Shown here: piece by piece, positions 32,706 to 43,548 of the stretch
Layout: every line of letters starts with the position of its first letter
Position numbering within the stretch: position 1 is the stretch's first letter
From: Tupaia tana
Taxonomy: Eukaryota; Chordata; Mammalia; Scandentia; Tupaiidae
Direction of reading: 5' to 3'
NCBI GenBank assembly: GCA_026018925.1
Contig: JAKSZU010000016.1
Location: forward strand, 4,260,940-4,324,939
Length of the DNA: 64,000 nucleotides
Translations under genes and position numbers: made by a program
The notes under the pieces: generated by a model
What the model was told of the DNA's origin: nothing
The model's input: only the letters and a program-made list of their open reading frames with translations
The model's database searches: none

Positions 32706-33040
32706 AAGACGACACTTAATACTTGAAATAGTGAATTCCTGTTTGTACCTGAAAGCAATTCTAATCTGTGTAACTTTGCCCTGAGGGGGGGAGGGGCATT
32801 TGGAATGTATTTTGAAATGGGCAGTAATTTGATAAATAAGGAAATTTCTCTGTGCTACTCATTCAATACACTGGTTGGAAACAGGAAAAGGTATCTAGTT
32901 ATTTCTACTTCAAACACGTTATGTCCCAACTGCTCCACCTTGTCAGTAGGATTATATCACAATTTTTGGTTAAAGTAATACCATTTGCCTTTTGTGATTA
33001 TGTATAATATTCATAACAGAGATACTGAGTCATCACAGAT
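32706..33040. other. Unassigned sequence
   Basis: Nothing recognised. Confidence 0.3.
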
Positions 33041-33055
33041 ACATTTTCTTTCTTT

Positions 33056-33212
33056 TTTTAACTTTATTTATTTATTTATTTATTTTAATTTGACCAGAGA
33101 GAGACAGAGAGAAAGCGAGAAAGCAAGCTGCCAGGTGCAGGACTTGAACTGTGGTAGGCCACGTGGGAGTCCAGAGCCCTTAACCACCACACCATCGGCC
33201 TGCCCCCAACGA
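33056..33212 (-). mobile_element. SINE type B
   Basis: AACTTTATTTATTTATTTAT tail side, B box GACTTGAACTGTGG, head end CATCGGCCTGCCCC. Target duplication ACATTTTCTTTCTT on both sides. Confidence 0.9.
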
Positions 33213-33324
33213 ACACATTTTCTTTCTTCTACTATTTTCCTCCTAGAGATAATAATTGACTTCCATTTCTGTGCTCATACATGTGAGGTTTTGTTCATTT
33301 AGTTTTACATTTACTTAATTTTTT

Positions 33325-33548
33325 TCCCTTTAGTCATGATAGAGTGTGTGAACATAAGAAAGAGAGAGAGAGAGCGCCCCCCTTTGCAGGATCTGGTCAC
33401 CCCTCCATCACCTCCCTCTAGTCCTCCAGTCTGCGAGTCCCGTGCACTTGTGCGCATGCTGCGTGTTTCGGGTTGACCTGACAAGAGATTTGAACCACAG
33501 TCACTAAGTGGGTGAGCAGTGATTACTGCTGCACCACGGAGCCAGTGC
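33325..33548 (-). mobile_element. SINE type C, old
   Basis: GTCATGATAGAGTGTGTGAAC, GA run, GGATCTGGTCACCCCTCC, B box GATTTGAACCACAG, head end CACGGAGCCAGTGC. Confidence 0.6.
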
Positions 33549-33599
33549 TACATTTATTTATTACTAATTCACCTTCTAACTTTCTTTTCTTTTCTTAAT

Positions 33600-33830
33600 T
33601 TTTAAAAGTTGTTGCCATAGAGTGTGTGTGCTCACGAGAGAGAGAGTGAGAAATCATCCCCAAGGGAGGATGGCCATACTGCAGTCCCTTCTTCCCATTC
33701 TCCTCCTTGGATTCTAGGAACACATGCACATATGCACAACATGATTTTCAGCCTCCGGGTCTGGAGCTCAAACAATGGTCAGCCATGCAGGAGTCCAACA
33801 CCTTAACCACTAAAAACACCTGCTGGTCCC
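33600..33830 (-). mobile_element. SINE type A/C
   Basis: TTGCCATAGAGTGTGTGTGC, body GGGAGGATGGCCATACTGC, decayed B box GAGCTCAAACAATGG, head end CACCTGCTGGTCCC. Confidence 0.8.
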
Positions 33831-33894
33831 ACACTTTACGATTTTCTTGATGGCCCAATAAATCTGTCACTACTTTCAAAATCATTAAGCTATT

Positions 33895-34159
33895 GGGACC
33901 AGCAGTTAGCATAATATCTATGTCGCTCGACTCCCATGTAGTCAACCATGGTTTGAGTCCCAGACCCGGTGGCTTAAACTCACGCCGGGTGCGTGTGTGT
34001 GCGTGCCCAAGATCCTGAGAGGAGAATGGAGGAGAAGGGATTGTGGCGTGGCCATCCCCCCCAGGGGGTGATTTCTCGCTTTCTGTCTCTCTGTTTCTCT
34101 CTGTCATTCTGGCGAGCACACGTGCCCTATAGCAAAAACCTCTCCAAAAAAAAAGAAAA
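33895..34159 (+). mobile_element. SINE type A, perfect 16-bp target duplication
   Basis: AAATCATTAAGCTATT at 33879-33894 and 34160-34175. Head GGGACCAGCAGTTAGCATAATATC (A box mutated), B box GGTTTGAGTCC, end GCCCTATAGCAAAAACCTCTCC. Confidence 0.96.
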
Positions 34160-34325
34160 AAATCATTAAGCTATTTATTGGCCTTATGTTTATTTTTTAA
34201 GTGAAATTCTTGAATTATTCTAGTTATCTCATTTTCCTTCTTGAGAACATCTCTCCTAAAATCTTTCTCCGTCAGCTTCCTGTTCTCCTTGCTTTCTGCA
34301 CTTCTGTCACCCTGTGACATCTCTT

Positions 34326-34607
34326 TATTTATTTATTTTTTTTTTGAGAGGTTTTTGTTAGGGCATGTGCACTCACCAGAGAGGGGAAGAAAGAGAGAGA
34401 GACAAGCACAGTGAGAGGGAAAGTGAGAAATTGCCCCTCAGGGGGGACGTCCATGCCGCAATCCCTTCTCCTCCATTTTCCTCCTGGAATCTTGGGCATG
34501 CACACATATGCACCCGACGTGAGTTTGAAGCCACTGGGTCCGGGACTCGAACCGTGGCTAGCCTACTGGGAGCCCAGTGACATAACTGCTATGCCATCTG
34601 TGGTCCC
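34326..34607 (-). mobile_element. SINE type A variant
   Basis: GAGAGGTTTTTGTTAGGGCATG, B box GGGACTCGAACCGTGGC, head CATAACTGCTATGCCATCTG then TGGTCCC. Shares the GTGAGAGGGAAAGTGAGAAA body with the inner SINE at 41698-41920. Target duplication GACATCTCTT on both sides. Confidence 0.92.
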
Positions 34608-34617
34608 GACATCTCTT

Positions 34618-35645
34618 CATAACCGTCCTTGGAATTCCTTTCTCCCGTCCCGTGTGACTGCCTATTCCCTTAATCCGCCGTCCTCTCAGGATTTACCCCC
34701 CTCATTTGAACGAGGCACATATTCTCCCGGACACTCCTGAGAGAGAGGGCATGAGAGGCAGGACTCTGGAGCTTTGCTGTCTAAGAATGCCTTTATTGTA
34801 CCTCCCAAATGGTTGACAGTTTGGGTAGATCCTGAATCATTTAGTCTCTACTGCCTTTATTATAAAATTATATTTACAATGTTCAAAAGCAAGTAAGTGT
34901 ACAATGCATAAATAAGAAAGTTCTAGCCATTGCTCGACCCGGGTAAAGCAGTGCACTTGGCTTCCTGCCGTGAGGCTGTGGTTGGGCTGTGGAGGAACTC
35001 TAACGGCCAGCAAGCACTGCTCCCTCGGCGGACTCACCCCTCCTGGTTTCTTGTCCCTCTGGCCACCGGGATAGGCCTGGAGTTCAAGCACAGTCCTTCA
35101 GATCTCTGTTCTGCGATTTTTGATGCATCCTGAGAGGAACAAAGCCCTCCCTGCTGGCTGTCTTCGCATTTTGGACACTCTCCCCGTGTGCGCCCTGCTG
35201 TGTCCCTGGAGGGCTCCCTTGTCCTCGGCTTCCTTTAGTCTGAACCAGGGGGAGTCCAGCCAGGCTCAGTGAGAGGGAGCGTGGAGGCCCGGCTGCAGGG
35301 TTCACGTGCCCTCCACCATGTGCCTCTGCTCCCACCAGAGAGCACCTCCCTACAGCTCCCCATTCCGTATCTGCTCCTGTCCCCTCCCGTGGTTGGGACG
35401 CCTGGCACCGGGCTTCCGCTAATTCCTCGTCCGGGCTCGCCACTGTAAATGGCCGTCTCCAGCTCTCTGCATATCGCCCGAGTTTGAGCTTGCCCTTGGC
35501 TTCCTGTAGGGCTGGTAGGGAGACTCTTTCTCCTAGAAGAAGGGAAAGCTGAGTCTGCCAGCCGGCTCAGAAACGGAGTCAGGGGAGCAGAAACAGGCCA
35601 GGACAGAGGGGAACTTGATCACATCCTTTGAGCACCTGGACTCGG
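34618..35645. other. Unassigned unique sequence
   Basis: About 1 kb, GC-rich after 34920. The minus-strand frame 35084-35443 has no domain. No repeat recognised. Confidence 0.35.
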
Positions 35646-35754
35646 GCAAGTACACATGCTCTCTGGCAACATTTTTTTAAGTTACTGGAAGGAGAATGTA
35701 TTTTATTCGCTCAAGAAATCCAGAACATTAAATTCTATAAATGCCACCTTGAAC
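35646..35754. repeat. Local duplication of about 110 bp, copy 1
   Basis: Starts with SINE-end-like GCAAGTACACATGCTCTCTG and continues with 76 bp of unique sequence (AAGTTACTGGAAGGAG onward). That 76-bp part is about 93% identical (5 mismatches by eye) to the matching part of 36763-36873, in the same orientation. Confidence 0.9.
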
Positions 35755-35892
35755 AGCCTCCCCAGAAACAGGAACCAATAAATCCTCATTGCTGATGAAG
35801 CTAATTGGTACAAGGTGCACAGAACCTGTGGGAGGGTGCAGCTGCCTGGGGAGCCCGGGGCCAAGTCGTCTTCCTGCTGGATCTGCACGTCT

Positions 35893-36132
35893 GGGCCATC
35901 AACTGGCCTAGGGGTTAGTCGCTGGACTCCAGGGGGCCAGTTCTGGGCCCGGTGGCTTGAAAATTGCGCTGGGTATACGTGCATGCATGCTCCAGATCCC
36001 GGTAGGAGGACGGAGGAGGAACTGCTGCCTGGCCACCCCAGGGGGGTGATCTCTTGCTCTCCTGCTCTCTGCCTCTCTCTCTCTCTCTCTCTCTCTGGCG
36101 TGGATCCTAAGGCAAAAACCTCTTTAAAAACA
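35893..36132 (+). mobile_element. SINE type A, diverged and shortened
   Basis: GGGCCATCAACTGGCCTAGG head, CGCTGGACTCCAGGGGGCC with the B-box area deleted, TTCTGGGCCCGGTGGCTTG, CCCCAGGGGGG palindrome, end CTAAGGCAAAAACCTCTTT. Confidence 0.8.
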
Positions 36133-36195
36133 GAAAAATAGTAGTGATTTGTGTGGCCAGTAGCAAGTTACTTTATTTCTTGTTTTCATTATCTA

Positions 36196-36382
36196 TTTTT
36201 TAAAGACTTGTTTAATTTTATTTTTTATTATTATTATTTTTTAGCTTGCTATAGGGCACATGCACTCACCAGAGAGAGAGATCGGGTGGTAGTGAGAAAG
36301 CAAGTTGCCAAGTCCAAGATTCGAACTGTGGTAGGCCATGTAGAATGCCAGTGCCTTAACACACCATGCTACCTGCTGGTCC
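36196..36382 (-). mobile_element. SINE type B
   Basis: TTTTTAAAGACTTGTTTAAT tail side, GCTTGCTATAGGGCACATGC, B box AGATTCGAACTGTGG, head end CTACCTGCTGGTCC. Confidence 0.85.
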
Positions 36383-36534
36383 AATTTAATTATTTTATAA
36401 CAGCAAGATGTTCACCCACCCCTGGAAGCCTGTCATGAAGTATATTCAATTAAGGTCTTCAAAGCACACGAAGTTGTATTTTTTGTGCCCAGGATGTTGA
36501 CAATGTGGTTCAAGACTTTAAAAACTGATACTGT

Positions 36535-36790
36535 TGGCCCAACCCATGGCCTGGTGGTTAAGGCAGCTGGATCCCACATAGCTGACTATATGGTTTGAGT
36601 CCCACACACGGAGGTTTGAAAAACATACTGGGCACATGTGTATGGATGTCAAAATCCCAAGAGGAGGGCGAGATGGAGGGGAGACCATGGGGCCTGGCCA
36701 TGCCCCATGGGGCATGGTTTCTCGCTTTCCCCCCTCCTTCTCTTTTTCTCTCTCTCTGTCCAGCAAGTACACATGCTCTCTTGGCTATTT
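36535..36790 (+). mobile_element. SINE type C
   Basis: TTGGCCCAACCCATGGCCTGG head, GCAGCTGGATCCCACATAGC, B box GGTTTGAGTCC, CCCCATGGGGC palindrome, end GTACACATGCTCTCTTGGC. Its last bases start copy 2 of the local duplication. Confidence 0.85.
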
Positions 36791-36873
36791 TTTTTTTAAG
36801 TTACTGGAAGGAGTATATATTTTATTCGCTCAAGAAATCCAGAACGTTAAATTCTGTAAATGCCACCTAGAAC
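36763..36873. repeat. Local duplication of about 110 bp, copy 2
   Basis: Comprises the type C SINE end plus the 3' flank. Copy 1 lies 1,117 bp upstream and carries the same SINE-flank junction. Confidence 0.9.
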
Positions 36874-37334
36874 TGGTCATTCTGAGTCCTAGGAACATGG
36901 GATTTGGAAGGAAGAGACAGGAAAAGCTCTTCCTCTGGGTCTCTGGACAGCTGGGCAACCTGCTTTGCTATACTCACGTGGTAGGCACTGCGACTCACTC
37001 CCTCCACACCCATTCCTCCATTGTCTTCCTTAACACATGCTGATTTTGTTGGGAAACCAATATCCCCAGCCCCCAGTGCTAGCATCAAACGTCTAATCTA
37101 ATTATCAACACCAGCCCTTCCTCCGACCTTAGTGTCCCATGAAGATAGGGAGATCCATATCTTGCCACTGGCACCTGAGTGGAAGGCCACGGGGCGCGGC
37201 ACTGTGGACATTTTGGACAGACAACTCTTTGTCACGGGGCTGTCCTGTGCGCTGTAGAATGCAGAGCGTCACCTCTGGCCCCTGTCTGCTAGATGACAGC
37301 AGCATCCCTTAGTTGAGACATCCCCAAATGTGGT

Positions 37335-37338
<4 letters not shown>
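36874..37338. other. Unassigned sequence
   Basis: Nothing recognised. Confidence 0.3.

Positions 37339-37379
<41 letters not shown>
37339..37379. repeat. (TG)20 microsatellite
   Basis: Uninterrupted TG run, not visibly inside a SINE. Confidence 0.95.
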
Positions 37380-37380
<1 letters not shown>

Positions 37381-37690
37381 TAATCTGTAGGTGCTGTCTC
37401 TTGCCTCTGACCCCTCCTTTCTCTTGCTCATTTCAGAATCCTGTGTCTCAGGTGGGCTTTCGCCGTCCCTTTCGCATGGTGTGCTAGCACGCCATGTGGC
37501 TCTGATTGTTTTGCCTTTTTTTAAATAAATATTTTCCCTTTTCATTGTTTTGGTTTTATTTTTTCTGTTTTGTTGTTGTTGTTGATTTGCTTTTTTTTTT
37601 TTTTTTTTTGTATTTGTTGTTGTTTCCCTTTGTTTCCTTTCTTCCCCTGACTTTCTCACCTTGCTTCTCACCTTCCACACACTGAGTGTC
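37380..37690. other. Unassigned sequence with T-rich tract
   Basis: A T/G-rich low-complexity stretch at 37510-37635 (TTGTTGTTGTTG and a T run at 37591-37609), flanked by mixed sequence. It could be the 5' edge of the HAL1-like element, but I cannot show this. Confidence 0.35.
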
Positions 37691-37699
37691 TAGACAGGT

Positions 37700-39838
37700 C
37701 TAGGTGCACAGCAATGAAGCATCTGAGTACTTTAAACCCCGCAGCTCACGCCATGTGTCCCGATTGCCTTGAATCCGTGAAGCCTCTGTGATACCCCGTT
37801 CCACTGACAGAAGGGCAGGTTGCTTGGTGAGTACTGCAGAAAAATTGCAGGCCATCTCCTCCCAAACGCCTCTTAAACTCAGACTTAACTCCAAGAAGGT
37901 AGGAAGTAACACATATCCGTCAGATGACCAGAAACCACCACTGCAGAAGCACAGAAATATGAGAAATCCAGAAAATATCTCTCCCCCAAGGGGAAAGAAC
38001 AGCACTTCATCATCCACAGATAGTACAATGGAACTCCTGGAAATGTCAGATAAGGATTTTAGGATATTCATAGTGACAATGCTAACAGAGACGCAAGAGG
38101 AGAGAGACAATGAACTCCAGAAGATACAGGAGAAAAGAGACGAGTTCCAGGAGGTAAGGAAGTTCTTGCACAATCTGAAAGAGAAAATATACACCATGAA
38201 AAAGAATCAAAAGGGGGACCAGCAGCTAGCATAATGGCTATGTCGCTGGACTCCCACGTAGTCGACCGTGGTTCGAGTCCCGGACCCAGCAGCTTAAACT
38301 CATGCTGGGCACATGTACGTGCTTGCCCAAGATCCCGAGAGGAGAATGGAGGAGAAGGGATTGCGACGTAGCCATCCCCCCTGGGGGGTGATTTCTCACT
38401 TTCTGTCTCTCTGTCTCTCTCTGTCTTTCTTGTGAGCCCACGTGCCCTATAGCAAAAAACCTCTCCAAAGAAAAAAGGATCAAAAGAAACTGTTAGAGAT
38501 GAAGGCTGTAATACAGAAAATCAAAACCTCTCTTGAAAGTATTAAAAGCAGATTAGATCATGCAGAAGATTGAATCTCGAATGTAGAAGATAAAATCTCT
38601 GATCTAGAAAATTCACCAGAAAGACTGAGAAAATAACCAAAAAATGAGAATAACATACAAGTAATATTATATATTATTAGACACTCAAACATCCAGATAT
38701 TTGGTATCCCAGGAGGGAAAAAGCTAATCAGGGCATTGATAATCTAGTCCATGAAATCTTGCAAGAAAACTTTCCAAACCTAGAGAGGCACTCAACTATT
38801 TAACCTGAGAAATACAGAGGATCCCACATATAATCAACCCAAGAAGATCTTCAACACACATCATAGCCATATTGACCAAAAAAACACAGAGATAAGATAC
38901 TAAAAATTGGCAAGAGAGAAACGTAAAGTTACTTTCAAAGGGTAGCCTATCAGCTAACATCGGACCTCTCGTCCGAGACAACGCAAGCAAGGGGAGAATG
39001 GGAAAACATAGTCAAAGTGTTAAGTGAAAAACAATTTCAACCAAAAATATTATATCTGGCAAGATTATCCTTCATGTGGGAAAAAAAGATAAAAATGTTC
39101 TCAGATAGAACCCGAAAGAATTTACTAACACCAGACTAGCTCTTCAAGAAGTTCTGAAGGGAGTGCTATCCCAGGAAAACTAAAGACAGACAGACACAAA
39201 TAAGAGAATAAAAAATGACCAAGAGAAAGACCAACTTAATGGTAGGGACAAGTTCTGAAATATCAGTAATAATGTTGGGTGTTAATGGAAAGTTCAGACC
39301 ACAGTAACACTGCAAATTCAACAAAAAAGATTCCACGAGACTGAACTGGTGAAATAGAATTCTATGATTGTTTTCCTAAAACATTACTGACTTTCTTCCA
39401 TGCTTTGTCTTCCAGATTTAAGGATTTTCATTTTCTTTTGAGTTGTTGGGTTCAGCAATTTGTTAAACTGTTTTTAAAACTGAAACATAAACTTTTCTCC
39501 CTTCCTGACCCCTCTGCAATTGGAAAATACTTGTGAGCATTCTTTACTTTGTGGCAGAATGGTTATTTGCATAAGTTCAGTAATACAATAGTATCTGTTG
39601 CCTTGCATCGGAAATTGAATTCTAATGAGGCTTTGTGCAAATAACAGACCAAATTGAGGTTAACCTAATTTTTTTTTTCAAGTAAGTTAGTTTATACCTC
39701 TCTTTAGTAAAAGGAGGAATGGAGAGAGAGGCGAAAAAATTGTTTCATCAGAAAATTACAGTGCACTTGTCACTAGATTCTAGCTTTGTCTATACTTTAA
39801 GATCTTTTGTGAATCAATAAAGTCTGAAAAAAAAAGTT
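37700..39838 (+). mobile_element. HAL1-like element (ORF1 without ORF2), defective
   Basis: 37788-38213 encodes an L1 ORF1-type N-terminal and coiled-coil segment (EMSDKDFRIFIV, then Glu/Lys/Gln-rich helix). A type A SINE interrupts it at 38214. Degenerate ORF1 sequence continues to about 39180: 'CTTCAAGAAGTTCTGAAGGG' resembles the L1 ORF1 C terminus. Instead of ORF2, a noncoding 3' region follows, ending in AATAAA (about 39818) and an A run. Known HAL1 elements are half-LINEs lacking ORF2, and this layout fits. Several stops; not functional. Confidence 0.75.
38214..38474 (+). mobile_element. SINE type A in the HAL1-like ORF1
   Basis: GGGGACCAGCAGCTAGCATAATGG head, intact B box GGTTCGAGTCC, C6/G6 palindrome, end GCCCTATAGCAAAAAACCTC. 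Target duplication AA(A)G(A/G)ATCAAAAG on both sides. Confidence 0.95.
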
Positions 39839-40050
39839 TAGTATGGAAGAGAGAGAGGGAAAAGGGGAAAGAAAAGACTGGTAAAAGTACGCTTAATTGA
39901 CAAAAAATGAGAAGCTATTTGCTGATGATAATGTATATAGTAATATCCTTATCTTGACTGACATGCATGGGTTTTGTGTTGGAAAAAGAAATGTATACTG
40001 TAAAGACATGTGATAAAATGTAAATTAAAATGAATAAATATGTTTATTTA
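39839..40050 (+). mobile_element. Lineage L1 3' end
   Basis: GGAAGAGAGAGAGGGAAAAG, TTGCTGATGATAATGTATAT and AAATGTATACTGTAAAGAC: the same 3' end as at 957-1575 and 27350-27545, and as the antisense copy at 49455-49745. Confidence 0.75.
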
Positions 40051-40051
40051 T

Positions 40052-40316
40052 TTATTTATTTTTTTTGGAGAGGTTTTTGCTATAGGGCACATGCACTCAC
40101 CAGACAGAGAGAGAGAGACAGAGAGACAGAAAGCGAGAATCACCCCCCCGGGGGGGGATGGCCACACCATAATCCCTTCTCCATTTTCCTCTTGGGATTT
40201 TGGGGCACGCACACACAAGTACCCAGCGTGAGTTTAAGCCACCGGGTCCGGGACTCGAACCGCGGTCGGCTACATGGGAGTTCAGCGCCATAGCCATTAC
40301 GCCAACTACTGGTCCC
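40052..40316 (-). mobile_element. SINE type A, near consensus
   Basis: GGAGAGGTTTTTGCTATAGGGC, C7/G8 palindrome at about 40144-40158, B box GGGACTCGAACCGCGGTCG, head end CAACTACTGGTCCC. Confidence 0.95.
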
Positions 40317-40344
40317 TTGAATATTTTTTTTTAAAGAAAAAAAT

Positions 40345-41060
40345 ACAATGTGTTAAGATGTTATTTCTCAAATTGGTTTACATATTCAATACAATACCAA
40401 TAAAAATCCCAGCAGGTTTTTTTTTTTTTTTTTTTTTTTGGAGAGGTTTTTCGCTATAGGGCGCGTGCGCTCGCCAGACAGACAGAGAGAGACAGAGAGA
40501 CAGAAAGCGAGAAATCACCCCCCAGGGGGGATGGTCACGCCGCAATCCCCTCTCCTCCATTCTCCTCTCGGGATCTTGGGCACGCACGCACACGCGCCCG
40601 GCGTGAGTTGTAAGCCACCGGGGTCCGAGACGCGAACCACGGTCGACTACGTGGGAGTCCAGCGACATAGCCATTACGCCAACTGCTGGTTCCCCCAGCA
40701 GGTTTTTTTTAATTGACAGGCTGATTCTGATGTTTTATAGAAACAAGAGGAGGTAGAGTAAGTAAAACAATGCTGAAAAGAAAGAGTTGGGGGCACACAC
40801 TGCTTCATCTCAGACCTGTCTTAAGGCAGAGGGTGTTGGTGTAAAGAAAGACGTGACTGACGCAGGGGAACGGAGAGCGGTCCAGGAATTCTGTGAGGAG
40901 TGGGTGGTCTTCTCTGCAAATGGTGCTGGAACACCGGATTTCCACATGAAAAAGCAAGTCGGTCTTCTGGCTTCTAGTTCAGTTCAGGGCAAGGAGCTTG
41001 GAAATGACCACATCCGAACACCACGTAAGAACTCAGCAAACTGAAAACCCAGATGCTTTC
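40345..41060 (+). mobile_element. L1 ORF2 C-terminal fragment, split by a SINE
   Basis: The translation upstream of the SINE ends VYIFNTIPIKIPAG, a phrase typical of the L1 ORF2 C-terminal region. Downstream (40705-41044) is more decayed and keeps 'ANGAGTPDFHMKKQ'-like sequence. Frames broken. Confidence 0.7.
40424..40693 (-). mobile_element. SINE type A, near consensus, in L1
   Basis: GGGCGCGTGCGCTCGCCAGA with CpGs kept, B box GAGACGCGAACCACGGTCG, head end CCAACTGCTGGTTCC. Target duplication CCCAGCAGGTTTTTTT on both sides. Confidence 0.96.
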
Positions 41061-41387
41061 TCGGCTCCGTAAGTGAAGCCAGGTCGTCGGGCGCACAGCC
41101 GCGCCCAGCATCAGAGAACACAGTCGCCCAGGAGCCAGCGCTGGCTGCGGGAACCTGCCACTGACAAGTTGCTGCAGGCCCTGTGGCAAGGCTGCGAGGT
41201 GAACTCCAGGGAGCCATGTTTGTGAGTCTTACCTCACGGAGCCCCACAGGGTCTCACAGGAGATAGAGAACAGTCCCCTCCTGCCGTGTCAGGGAGAGGG
41301 GGAGATGAGCCATTTTGAAATACACCAAAGCATTCTGTTCTCAGCATGTGCTTCCCCCAGGAGAAACCAATTATTCTATTTTAAGTG
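41061..41387. other. Unassigned sequence
   Basis: GC-rich stretch without recognised features. Confidence 0.3.
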
Positions 41388-41618
41388 ATTTTTATTACAG
41401 GCCACAAGGACTTGCCAGAGAGAGAGAGAGAGAGTGAGAAAGCACTCTTAGAAAAGGTGGCCATACTGCAATCCTTTCTCCTCCATTTTCCACTTAAGAT
41501 TTTGGGCACACATGCACATGCACCCAAGTGTGTTTTCCTTTCTTTCCTTCTTTCTCTCTCTTTCTTTCTTTCTTTCTCTTTCTTTCTTTCTCTTTCTTTC
41601 TTTCTCTTTCTTTCTTTC

Positions 41619-41688
<70 letters not shown>

Positions 41689-42018
41689 TTTCGAGGCTTT
41701 TGCCGGAGAGAGAGACAGAGACAGTGAGAGGGAAAGTAAGAAAACCCCCCAGGGGGGATGGCCACGCCGCAATCCCTTCTCCTCCATTCTCCTCCCAGGA
41801 TCTTGGGCACGCATGTGCACTCGCCCGACCTAAGTTTGAAGCCACCAAGTCTGGGACTGGAACTGCGGTCAGTCATGTGGGAGCCCAGCAATGTAACCGC
41901 TACACTGTCTGCTGGCCCCACCAAGCGTGTTTCTCAAGCTGCTGTGTCTGGGACTCATACCATGAAGTCAGCCATGTGGCATCCGGCTACCTTAACCACC
42001 ATGCCACTGGCTGGCCCT
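41388..42018 (-). mobile_element. SINE type C, split by a second SINE
   Basis: Antisense tail half at 41388-41534 (TTATTACAGGCCACAAGGAC, TTTTGGGCACACATGCACATG) and head half at 41921-42018 (TCTCAAGCTGCTGTGTCTGG, GGGACTCATACCATG, head end GGCTGGCCC). The inner SINE separates them. Confidence 0.88.
41536..41920 (-). mobile_element. Inner SINE with a (TTTC)n tail
   Basis: A (TTTC)n/(TTTTC)n tract at 41536-41692 is the antisense tail. GAGGCTTTTGCCGGAGAGAG, B box GGGACTGGAACTGCGG and head end GTCTGCTGGCCCC follow. Target duplication CCAAG(T/C)GTGTTT on both sides. The open frames with Ser/Phe/Leu or Lys/Glu repeats over this tract are artefacts. Confidence 0.93.
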
Positions 42019-42297
42019 AGGAGAAACTATTTTACCACAGCCTAATCTGCTGGACTTCAGCAGAGCCTAACTGACCTTGAAAAAGGGCATTACCCAACTC
42101 AAGCCCTCTCCAAATACTGGGAGGGAAGGAGCTGAGAAGAACTGTGAAGTTCAGCCTGAAGGCACAGGCTCACAAAACAGACCTGATCACAAAACTGGAA
42201 AGCTGCCCTGCCCCTCTTACTGCCGCATTGACAAAGGCCTTTTTACAGTAGTCTCTTTTACCCAGTATGTCATGTCTAGCTATCAAGAAAAAATGAA
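42019..42297. other. Unassigned, probably L1-related
   Basis: 'TTACCCAACTCAAGCCCTCT' and 'TAGCTATCAAGAAAAAATGAAG' are compatible with decayed L1 sequence. Not secure. Confidence 0.3.
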
Positions 42298-42562
42298 GGG
42301 ACCAGCAGTTAGCATCATGACTATGTCGCTGGACTCCCATGTAGTCGACCACGGTTCAAGTCCTGGACCCGGTGGCTTAAACTCACTCCAGGCACGTGTG
42401 CGTGCGTGCCCAAGATCCCGAGAGGAGAATGGAGGAAAAGGGATTGTGGCGTGGCCATCCCCCCTGGGGGGTGATTTCTCACTTTCTGTCTCTCTGTCTC
42501 TCTCTTTCTCACAAGCGCATGCGCCCTATACCTCTCCAAAAAAAAGAAAAAAAAAAAAAGAA
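42298..42562 (+). mobile_element. SINE type A
   Basis: GGGACCAGCAGTTAGCATCATGA head, B box GGTTCAAGTCC, C6/G6 palindrome, end GCCCTATACCTCTCC (the GCAAAAA is deleted), A-rich tail. Confidence 0.93.
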
Positions 42563-42572
42563 AAAATTAATA

Positions 42573-42812
42573 GGGCTGGCCCTGAGACCTAGTGGTTAAG
42601 GGAGCCAGATCCCACATGGCTGACCAAGTGGTTGAATCTCTTTCTCCGCAGCTTGAAACACACTGGGTGCACATACGTGCAAGTCCCAAGTCCTGACAGC
42701 TGGAGAAGTGAGGGAGAGCAGTGCCTTTGGGGAGGTGCTCTCTCCCTTCCCCTCACTCTGTCTCTCTGCTGAGTGCACATACCCTCCAGTGATAGTAAAA
42801 TAAAATAAAAAC
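42573..42812 (+). mobile_element. SINE type C
   Basis: GGGCTGGCCCTGAGACCTAG head, GGGAGCCAGATCCCACATGG, decayed B box GGTTGAATCTC, end GCACATACCCTCCAGTG plus an AAAATAAAATAAAA tail. Confidence 0.85.
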
Positions 42813-43102
42813 TAATCGACTGGATCTAATGAATATCTACAAACTACTTCATCCAACAACTGCAGGTTACATGTTCTTCTCGAGTTCACATGGAATATTC
42901 ACTGGTATATTTGGCACTATAAAACACATCTTAACAAATTGAAAGGAATGTAAATCACAGAACGTCTGCTCTTAGATCACAATGCAATTAAACTAGAAAT
43001 CAGTAATATGAAAATAGAAGATCCCCAAATACTTGGATAATAACATTCTCAATAACAATGGATTAAAGAAGAATTCCTAGGGGAAATGGCAAAAGTATAT
43101 TG

Positions 43103-43365
43103 ACCGAGGCTGGCTGTGAGGCTGCAGTAATGTGCTACCCAAGATGAGCTGGATCCCGCATGGAGACTGCAGTTCGAATCCCTGGGCTGGCCCACCTGAA
43201 GTATAGGATCCTGGGCACACGCGTGAGTGCTCAGGTTCCAGCAGGCTGGGGGAGTGGGGAAGGGGACCACGGCATTCTCAGACCCTATGAGGGTGCACGT
43301 TCACTCTCACATACTCTCACATGCATGCACATGTGCTCTCTAGTGAATAAAGAAAAAATTGTAAA
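43103..43365 (+). mobile_element. SINE type C, diverged
   Basis: GAGGCTGGCTGTGAGGCTGC head, GAGCTGGATCCCGCATGG, B box AGTTCGAATCC, end GCACATGTGCTCTCTAGTG. Confidence 0.7.
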
Positions 43366-43548
43366 CTGTTTTTAACTAAATGAAAATAAAACCAAAATTT
43401 GTGAGTTGCAGTGAAAACTGCACTTAGAATTTTGTTGATTGATGTATATAGTCAAAAAAATAAAAGATCTATAATCAAAAATCTAAGCTTCCATCTTAGG
43501 AAACCAGAAAAAGAAGAGTCAATTCAATCCAAAGTAAGCAGAAAAACC

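Noticed and set aside
37788-38234. 148-residue Glu/Lys-rich coiled-coil frame as a host gene
   Set aside because: It matches L1/HAL1 ORF1-type sequence in layout, is cut by a SINE and continues with stops.
41385-42020. 211-residue Ser/Phe/Leu-rich frame with hydrophobic repeats, resembling a membrane protein
   Set aside because: It spans a SINE, a (TTTC)n tract and a second SINE. The composition is that of the microsatellite.
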